Of a stretch of 57,383 bases of DNA, positions 51,300-57,383 are shown piece after piece; position 1 is the first letter of the stretch; each line of letters starts with the position of its first letter. Origin of the DNA: a virus; IMG/VR virus record IMGVR_UViG_3300028615_000012, positions 1 through 57,383 of that record. One strand, given 5' to 3'. The notes below the pieces were generated by a model, which saw only the letters and a program-made list of their open reading frames with translations, ran no database searches and had not been told where the DNA came from. The position numbers and the translations under genes were made by a program.

Positions 51300-53869
51300 T
51301 TGAGGCAATCTCGCAGTCGAATAGCGTTTTCTTTGCGCTGTTTGGCGTCATCAAAAAGTGACTGTGCGGACGCTGTCATTTCTACGATTTCCCCGTTTTC
51401 CCTGACGCGGACTGTATCAGTAATTTCGACATTCCCAAAGTCTGCGACAGCCGAGACGACGTCGACGATCTCCAAAGCGCGCGCCAGATCCCCGCTGACC
51501 TGATCCGCCTGTTCGACTTTACCGGCCGCTTCGTCCAGCTGGCCAAGCAGCTGCGTGAGTTCCTCGAGCGTCAGCTGTTGGAATCGCTCCATTTTTGATA
51601 GCTGCGCGCGGATCTCCTCGTTGGTCATCGTGTCCACGTCCAGCCCCACCATGCCCAGTTGCTCCTCGAGTTGCTCGAGCATGGTCCCGAGCTCCTGCAG
51701 CCGGGGGTCGCCGGACTCGAACCGGGAGCGCACGGGGTCGCCTGCCATCTCACGATCCAGCGCATCGAGCAGCGAATTCGGAGAGTAGTCTGGCGGCAGA
51801 AAGCCAGCCTCGGCCGCCGCCTCGGCCATGGCGTCGAGCGATTGCCCGGCCTGCGGCCGCACCAGTCCGCGGCGATGTTTGCCAGCATCTCGAGCAGATA
51901 GCTCGCCACCCTCATCGAGAAGGCCGCCCTTCTGCACGATGAAGTCCACCAGCGTCGGGCCTAGCATTTGGCGCTGCGTCGGTTGTTTCTTTTCGCGCAG
52001 CATATTCAGGTAGGGGTCCAGTGTCAGATCAACGTCGGGGCGCTCAGTCAGGACATCGGAACGCACACGCGCGACGCCGCCGAAAACCTGCCGGTACAGC
52101 GCGTCTGGATCCAGCCCTGCGCGCGACGCGATATTCGCAATGCCTTGGTATAGCTGCGCCATCCTTTCGGCGCCTGTGCGCTCTACGTTGGCCTGTAACA
52201 GCTGTCCGAGCACATCCTGGACGATACGACCGGCGGCCTCGGTGCTCTCGGCCTCACTGATGTCCGCCATCGCCTTTTCCAGCGACTTCATTATTTCCGG
52301 ATTGTTTTTGCGGAAATTCTCGGCGTCGCTCAGGCTCATGTCATCCGGATCGGTTTTCAGATGCGGGAGCAAGCCATCGTGATGTTTCGTTGGCGCGATT
52401 TTCTCAATGAACTGCGTACCGTCGATTTCGATGGCGCCGGCCACGACCCGCGCCTCGGCAACCTCGGATTCTTTCAGACCCAAATCCCGTGCGACTGCGT
52501 CCGGATCCGCGCCCTGATCCTGCCAGTAGCGATCGAATTCGCTGACGTCGACCCAGATCTTGCCGCTCTCGGCAAAGCGCGACACGAAAGCACGGAACGT
52601 CTCAGGCGCCTTTTTCGCCAGCTTGGACTCTTTGGCGCCGCGGCCTACAGAATCCCAGACGGCCGCCATGCGTTCAGCTTTGCCGGCACGTTGCACGTCA
52701 CCGACATACTGCATGCCGGGCCCAAGCCCGGCGATCAAAAGCGTCCCCTTGGCCGTCTCGACAAAGACCTCGGCAACCTGATCGGTGTACTCCTCCCACG
52801 ATACGCTCGCCTCCGGCTTCATCTCGGCTTCGGCCAAAATGTTTTGCCCGACCGTCATAATCGCGTCCTGCGCGAGCTCGACCGCTATTTCGGTTCCCAT
52901 GACCTCGCCGTATCGAAGCGGCAACATTTTCGTCGCCTGCGCGACTGTGCGCTTTTCGAGCACATCCTTGCCGAGCCTTTCGGCGACCGACTGCCCTGCC
53001 ATGTTTGTAATGCGGCCGACCCCAGGGATGTACTTGATGAACTTGGATAGCGGTATGACCTCGAGAGCGCCACCGATCGTACCGACGCCCTTTGCCATGA
53101 TCGCCGCATTTTGATGTGAAAACCCTTGCCGAATGTAGTTGTTGTATGCCTCGCCGGTAATCAGCCGACCACCGGATTCCGCAGCGCCAACGGCCGCACC
53201 GACAGTGAGGCCGGTTGTAAAACCAGTCACCGCACCAACGCCAGTGCCTAGCGGACCGCCGGCTGTACCCACCGCCGCACCAGTGCCGGCGCCGGCCATC
53301 GCGCCATACAACGCATCGTCGATTGCGTCCTTCGCGGTTTGCAGCGTTGGGCCCAAGTATTTCGCGGTCCAGACGATGACCTTGTGAGCAGCGTTTTCTG
53401 CGCCGAAATCGTGCGTCTGCTCAGACAGCTTGCGGAGCTCGGCCATTCGCTCCTCGTCATCCGGCTGCCAGTGATCCTGCCCTTTGGCGCGACGAGCGCC
53501 GATCTCCATGAGCTCGACGTCGGCCCACGTTTTGTCCCACCCCATCGAGATCGGGCGCCATGCTCGCTCGAGCATATTCAGGTTTTCTTTGTCGGCCTCG
53601 AGGACGGAAAGGTGATACGGATTTTCTGCTGCAAATTCCGCGAATTTCGGGCTGTGACGGCGGTATTCGTCATACGAGAAATCCGCCTTTTGCGTCTCGA
53701 TTTCGAGGTTTTCGAGATCCGCGTCGACGAGATCCATCGGGATACCGGTGCGCCCAGAGATCCGCAGGATCCGTGCAGCACGGTCGGGGTCCACGGGGTT
53801 TTGATGGCCAACAGACAGCCGCGCGTTTTCCTCAAAACCCTGTACGGCTTGTTCGAGCTCGCTTGCCAC
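51296..53869 (-). CDS. large internal virion protein with membrane segment
   Basis: 857 residues from GTG 53869. A glycine/alanine-rich hydrophobic tract (about 185-245, AMAGAGTGAAVGTAGGPLG) suggests membrane insertion. A segment near 640-720 (GPTLVDFIVQKGGLLDEGGEL, GLVRPQAGQSLDAMAEAAAE) is a recurrent motif of polyvalent and internal virion proteins. It probably enters the cell envelope during ejection. Confidence 0.8.
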   Translation of the reverse strand: MASELEQAVQGFEENARLSVGHQNPVDPDRAARILRISGRTGIPMDLVDADLENLEIETQKADFSYDEYRRHSPKFAEFAAENPYHLSVLEADKENLNMLERAWRPISMGWDKTWADVELMEIGARRAKGQDHWQPDDEERMAELRKLSEQTHDFGAENAAHKVIVWTAKYLGPTLQTAKDAIDDALYGAMAGAGTGAAVGTAGGPLGTGVGAVTGFTTGLTVGAAVGAAESGGRLITGEAYNNYIRQGFSHQNAAIMAKGVGTIGGALEVIPLSKFIKYIPGVGRITNMAGQSVAERLGKDVLEKRTVAQATKMLPLRYGEVMGTEIAVELAQDAIMTVGQNILAEAEMKPEASVSWEEYTDQVAEVFVETAKGTLLIAGLGPGMQYVGDVQRAGKAERMAAVWDSVGRGAKESKLAKKAPETFRAFVSRFAESGKIWVDVSEFDRYWQDQGADPDAVARDLGLKESEVAEARVVAGAIEIDGTQFIEKIAPTKHHDGLLPHLKTDPDDMSLSDAENFRKNNPEIMKSLEKAMADISEAESTEAAGRIVQDVLGQLLQANVERTGAERMAQLYQGIANIASRAGLDPDALYRQVFGGVARVRSDVLTERPDVDLTLDPYLNMLREKKQPTQRQMLGPTLVDFIVQKGGLLDEGGELSARDAGKHRRGLVRPQAGQSLDAMAEAAAEAGFLPPDYSPNSLLDALDREMAGDPVRSRFESGDPRLQELGTMLEQLEEQLGMVGLDVDTMTNEEIRAQLSKMERFQQLTLEELTQLLGQLDEAAGKVEQADQVSGDLARALEIVDVVSAVADFGNVEITDTVRVRENGEIVEMTASAQSLFDDAKQRKENAIRLRDCLK

Positions 53870-55785
53870 TAGAAGCCCTCGATACCTTTAAGCCGCGCTA
53901 TTGCCGAATCGAAGCCCTGCGTGACCAGATAGAACCACGCCTCCTCGAGATCCTTCTGGCTTGGCTCCTCGTTGTTCTCGTCGATCGACTTGCCCATGTT
54001 GACCAGCCAGTCGTAGGCCTTCGCGGTGCCGCCGCCATAGCGATCGGGAATCTGGATGTCGGTCGAAAACGCGGTGCGCGGTACGCCACCAATGTTGACC
54101 TCTTGATCGAGCGGAATGTAGGCCTCCTGCATCTGCTCCGCAGACAGCGCCGGGAACGGCAGTTTCTTGTCGCGACCCCACTCGCGCACAAATACCTCGT
54201 GCCGCATGATTTCACCCAGGATCTCGCGGCGACGCTGTTCGCTGACCTTGCCATTGGTATCGTCACCCTCGGCAACAATGGCCGCGTCCCACGCCAGCGC
54301 AATGCGAGCCCACCGGTCCTTTTGTTCGGACGAATCGCCAGCCGTCGGCTTACGATCGAAGTACGGCGTTGCAACAAGATACTGCTCGAGAAACTGCGTA
54401 TCGGTAAGCCCGCCGGGCTCCTGCGGCGCTTTGCCAGACTCGACACGATTTCGCGCCAGCCTTTTTTGTGCGGACATTGTTTCCATGCGCTTGCGCGTGA
54501 CCACGTTTCGCCACAACACACGATCGCCGTCAGGGTTTTCAGGGTCGATTGGCATGGCGCCATTGAGATCCGCCGCAGCCTTGTCGGCTTCGGTCATTGC
54601 GTCCCACATTTCGTAAGCCTCCCACGTCGTATGATCGTTGAAACCGTCGCTTTCGTGGTGCGACTGCGACGCGCGTTCCAGTTGCCGGCGCTCGCCCTCA
54701 GTCAGCTGCTTTAGCTTCGCGGGATCGAGCTCGTTGTATGTCAGGCCGTTCTCCCGCTCGATCTCGTTCAACAACTCCATCATCGTGTCATGCCGCCGCG
54801 CCGCTTCCTCGGCCGCTTTGCGCCCAGTCTTTTGCGATTCCAGAATCATCGCCTCTTTGCGCGCTTTCGGATTGTCCGCGAGATAGTCCCGAATGAACGC
54901 CTCACGCTCGCTGATGCTGGTGCGCTCCGGAAACGCCTCCCACGCTGCATCCATGGCCTCGAATGCCAGCCCTTGCGTCGTGTCGATCTCGAGCTCGACC
55001 TCGGCCTGCTCGAGCATTTTTTGCGCGATGTCAGCATGCAGATAATCGGCAATTGACCCAGAGCCCTCGCCCTTTTCAAGATCCTCCGGCGTAATTGGGC
55101 CACGCGCTTTGCGGTGGGCCAGCGACAACTCGAGCTCTTTGACGCGATCCTCCGGCGGCATAAAGTCCAGTGCCGATGTTGCTGCGTCCTTCACAAATGC
55201 CTGCAACAGCTTTTGACCCTGGACGTCGCTGTAAACGCCCTCGTCAACGGCCGCCGTGATGTTTTCCAGCTGCGCCTGCATGAGATCGTTCTGCAGCTGC
55301 GGTGATTCAGCGACAGCAATAGCCTCGAGGGCGGAATCGAGATCCGCCATGATCTTGCCCTGCTGCCAGTCGATTCGCTTGCGCCGTGCAATCTCGCCGG
55401 TGAACGCACGACCGCGCTCGCGGATCAGGTTCGATTCGGCCGTCAGCAATTGCCGGTCGCTGCCCGACAAATTGTATTTGGCTAAAACCTCATCTGCGCG
55501 CGTCTGATACGTGCTCGTGTACGCCTCGTCGAACTTGTCGAAATCCTCGCGATCACGAATTTCCTCGCGGGCCGCGATGTCGGCCTGCAGTAAATCGTTT
55601 TTCGCCAGTGAGTAGTTGAGTCGATCGTCTTTGCGCTTTTTCTCGCCGGCAATCTGCGCGAACGTACCGGCTGCCTTGGAGATCGAGTCTGCAATGATCA
55701 GGCCGCTTTCGTCCGGCAAATCCACGCGATTTGATCGCAATGAAGGCCGGGCGCCGTAATCCAAAACTGTAGGTAGCCGTGCCAT
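53869..55785 (-). CDS. internal virion protein (T7 gp15-like)
   Basis: 638 residues, predominantly charged helices with no catalytic motif (ADIAAREEIRDREDFDKF, ARRKRIDWQQGKIMADLDSAL). Helical ejected proteins of this size follow fibre or tail genes in T7-like virions and span the periplasm. Assignment rests on composition and order. Confidence 0.75.
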   Translation of the reverse strand: MARLPTVLDYGARPSLRSNRVDLPDESGLIIADSISKAAGTFAQIAGEKKRKDDRLNYSLAKNDLLQADIAAREEIRDREDFDKFDEAYTSTYQTRADEVLAKYNLSGSDRQLLTAESNLIRERGRAFTGEIARRKRIDWQQGKIMADLDSALEAIAVAESPQLQNDLMQAQLENITAAVDEGVYSDVQGQKLLQAFVKDAATSALDFMPPEDRVKELELSLAHRKARGPITPEDLEKGEGSGSIADYLHADIAQKMLEQAEVELEIDTTQGLAFEAMDAAWEAFPERTSISEREAFIRDYLADNPKARKEAMILESQKTGRKAAEEAARRHDTMMELLNEIERENGLTYNELDPAKLKQLTEGERRQLERASQSHHESDGFNDHTTWEAYEMWDAMTEADKAAADLNGAMPIDPENPDGDRVLWRNVVTRKRMETMSAQKRLARNRVESGKAPQEPGGLTDTQFLEQYLVATPYFDRKPTAGDSSEQKDRWARIALAWDAAIVAEGDDTNGKVSEQRRREILGEIMRHEVFVREWGRDKKLPFPALSAEQMQEAYIPLDQEVNIGGVPRTAFSTDIQIPDRYGGGTAKAYDWLVNMGKSIDENNEEPSQKDLEEAWFYLVTQGFDSAIARLKGIEGF

Positions 55786-55787
55786 TG

Positions 55788-56534
55788 CTAATTAAACTCC
55801 CATCGTGTGTGCTGCAAAGTTTCCACCCCGAAACCTTCCAGTGGCGAATAGGTGATCACACCGCTGCCCATTGCCTCATCAGTCGGCTGAAATTCCCACC
55901 CCCACGTAAACCACAAGCGGCACTGGCTGCTGCTCTCGTTCACATAATCCGCAAAACTGCCGATCTCGTTGTCGGCGGCACCCGGATAGGGTGGCGTAAG
56001 GCTCAGGGAGGCCGACGCGATCGGCGCGCGAAACTTTAGTGCCCAATGAAGCACCAGCGTATCGGTGTAAAGGTTTGCGTCCGACATCCCGAGATAATCC
56101 CACGACGAATCGCCACCGGCCGCGCCATCGGTCAAAAAGCCGCTTTGCACGTTTTGTAGAAAATTCGGTGGCGCCCCCACAAATCCGCTGTACTGGAATG
56201 ACGCCATCTGCGCGATTCGGGCGCCACCACCGGCCTCGGCCGGAATCAAAAAATTATCATTGGCATCGCCGGTCGCTACGCGCGTAAAAACCTGTAGCCG
56301 GTTGCTGCCATAAGCGTGTGTTCGGGTCCATCCCGTTTGCGTCGCATCGCTCGAAACCGGTCCAGCCACAATGACGAAAAGATTGTCGTCAGCTACGCGA
56401 GATGCGAGTGGAATGTTGGTATTAAACCCATCGACATCGGAGCGATAGAAGGCTCCTGCATCTCGTAATGAAATGGATGGGCCGGCGGGCGGCGCTGCAC
56501 CACCGGATAGCGGCCCTCGCAAAATCATGCCCAT
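55788..56534 (-). CDS. virion protein, fibre-adjacent
   Basis: 248 residues from ATG 56534, sharing one base with the fibre stop (TGATG). Beta-rich with an N-terminal glycine/proline stretch (GPLSGGAAPPAGPS) and aromatic C-terminus (CRLWFTWGWEFQ). Probably a fibre-associated or receptor-binding partner; family not recognised. Confidence 0.65.
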   Translation of the reverse strand: MGMILRGPLSGGAAPPAGPSISLRDAGAFYRSDVDGFNTNIPLASRVADDNLFVIVAGPVSSDATQTGWTRTHAYGSNRLQVFTRVATGDANDNFLIPAEAGGGARIAQMASFQYSGFVGAPPNFLQNVQSGFLTDGAAGGDSSWDYLGMSDANLYTDTLVLHWALKFRAPIASASLSLTPPYPGAADNEIGSFADYVNESSSQCRLWFTWGWEFQPTDEAMGSGVITYSPLEGFGVETLQHTRWEFN

Positions 56535-57383
56535 CAGGAGAAATTCTCCGCGAAGGTTCCGAGCCACGTCGTTCCACCGTCCCGCGAACGCAGATGCACG
56601 AGATGAACGCTGCCCAGGGTCGACAGATCTGGCGCCGTGCCACCCGGCCACGTTACCGACCCCGGCCATGTGATCGTTCGAGCAACACCGGCGTCCTGCG
56701 TAATTTCGATCTCGATTTGCGCCAGAACACCCGACGCCGGCAGATTGCTGAACGTCAGGCTGGTGATGTTTTCCGTCAGCGTGATGTTGACCGACTGGCC
56801 GAGTCGGTAGTCGATGTCGAGCGACCCGGCCGCAGAGGCCTCGGCCTGATCCTCGATTGTGAAGTCGATAAACGGCGATTCATTCATGTCCACCGACGAG
56901 GCAATGATGTCGAGCGGACCAGCAACGCAGGTGATGATGATGTTGCTGCCGCCAGAGCAGCTGATCGAGCTCGAGACGGAATCCCCGATACGGTAGAACA
57001 GCACGTCACCGTTGTTTCCGAGATATATGCCACCGCCGTCGACATTCAGCGATTTGTCGAATTGGTACACGAAAATGTTGGCCGAGCTCGCGAACTGAAA
57101 CGCACGATTCGGCGCCGTGATCGTGTCGTCGACATTCATCGTCACGTTTTCGACATCGTCGGTGTAGAAGATCCGGAAGTCTGCCCCGGTGATCACATCC
57201 ATGCCGACGTCTGTCGTGTTACCGACCGTTGTGACGGCCTGCAGGCTGGCCGCGGTCGCTGCGCTAGGGTCGAAGTACACCGAGAATGTGAACGCATCGA
57301 CCGTCGGGATCTTGACCTCTGCGCCCACGCCGTCGACGACGTACCAGACCATCTCGCCGTCACTGACGCGGTAACCCGGAACA
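56534..57383 (-). CDS. tail fibre protein, C-terminal part (runs off window end)
   Basis: The frame is open from base 57383 to a stop at 56534 and contains 412 bases that repeat the other end of the window. Joined at the repeat, it completes the fibre at 1-672: 1110 nt, in frame, 369 residues. The C-terminal part has a beta strand series (SVNITLTENITSLTFSN, TQDAGVARTITWPG) and ends GTFAENFS, a style common in fibre C-terminal domains. Confidence 0.75.
   Translation of the reverse strand, partial: VPGYRVSDGEMVWYVVDGVGAEVKIPTVDAFTFSVYFDPSAATAASLQAVTTVGNTTDVGMDVITGADFRIFYTDDVENVTMNVDDTITAPNRAFQFASSANIFVYQFDKSLNVDGGGIYLGNNGDVLFYRIGDSVSSSISCSGGSNIIITCVAGPLDIIASSVDMNESPFIDFTIEDQAEASAAGSLDIDYRLGQSVNITLTENITSLTFSNLPASGVLAQIEIEITQDAGVARTITWPGSVTWPGGTAPDLSTLGSVHLVHLRSRDGGTTWLGTFAENFS
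56972..57383. repeat. right copy of terminal near-identical repeat
   Basis: Matches 1-412 with 11 substitutions and no indels; at least nine of the 11 differences are synonymous in the fibre frame. See the left copy. Confidence 0.9.

Noticed and set aside
1-57383. Diversity-generating retroelement
   Set aside because: BPP-1-like phages can carry one, but no reverse transcriptase motif (YxDD) or template/variable repeat pair was found.
1-57383. Temperate lifestyle genes (integrase, CI repressor)
   Set aside because: No integrase catalytic region or attachment site was recognised; the two small DNA-binding proteins are not enough to infer lysogeny.

Overview
The window is an essentially complete genome of a tailed phage with a short-tailed (podovirus) virion plan. 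It has a PF12236-type portal, a capsid of the BPP-1-like podophages, a Bbp19-like protein, tail-tubular-like A and B proteins, and large internal virion proteins of the kind ejected with the DNA. The host is most likely a GC-rich Gram-negative bacterium, probably in the Pseudomonadota. This rests on an overlapping i-spanin/o-spanin pair, very strong GGAGG ribosome binding sites and high GC; nothing identifies it more closely. No integrase, transposase, rRNA, tRNA, CRISPR array or reverse transcriptase was seen.

The two ends of the window carry the same 412 bases (1-412 and 56972-57383) with 11 mismatches. Joining them closes a circle of about 56,971 bp and reconstitutes one uninterrupted tail-fibre gene of 369 codons. 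The map therefore looks circular or circularly permuted. The mismatches suggest that the sequence comes from a mixed population of close relatives.

Layout: (1) 13601 down to 1, then across the junction from 57383 down to 30001, is a leftward late region: small terminase, small genes, large terminase, portal, Bbp19-like protein, scaffold, capsid, decoration-like protein, tail tubes A and B, GNAT protein, internal virion protein, tail fibre, two more internal virion proteins, other virion proteins, a 2587-residue polyvalent-type protein (GHKL ATPase, two HExxH zincins, RadC/JAB), a second tail fibre, metallopeptidase, endolysin, holin-like protein, spanins and membrane proteins. A single small rightward gene (6930-7142) interrupts it. 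(2) 13757-19787 is a rightward early operon headed by a strong sigma70-like promoter. It encodes a SANT-like protein, a cytosine-methyltransferase-like protein, two PP-loop (PAPS-reductase-like) ATPases and a run of small proteins, several with zinc-knuckle cysteines, ending in a small HTH protein. (3) 26580 down to 19753 is a leftward operon with a ribbon-helix-helix regulator, ParB-like protein, SF2 helicase, PD-(D/E)XK nuclease and Ref-type nuclease. (4) 26653-29910 is a divergent rightward operon with an ERF annealase, YqaJ/lambda-type exonuclease, a hexapeptide beta-helix protein and a Lar-like protein, ending at a strong terminator.

There is no recognisable DNA polymerase, primase or RNA polymerase, so replication and transcription probably rely on the host. 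The phage supplies recombination enzymes (ERF, exonuclease, helicase, two nucleases). Genes are packed with ATGA, GTGA, TAATG or TGATG stop/start overlaps, indicating translational coupling. The signals most worth a second look are a repeated ribosome-binding cassette with its exact antisense copy in a terminator-ended 3' UTR hairpin loop, a 17-19 bp palindrome at three distant loci, the methyltransferase plus double PP-loop cluster, and the polyvalent giant protein.
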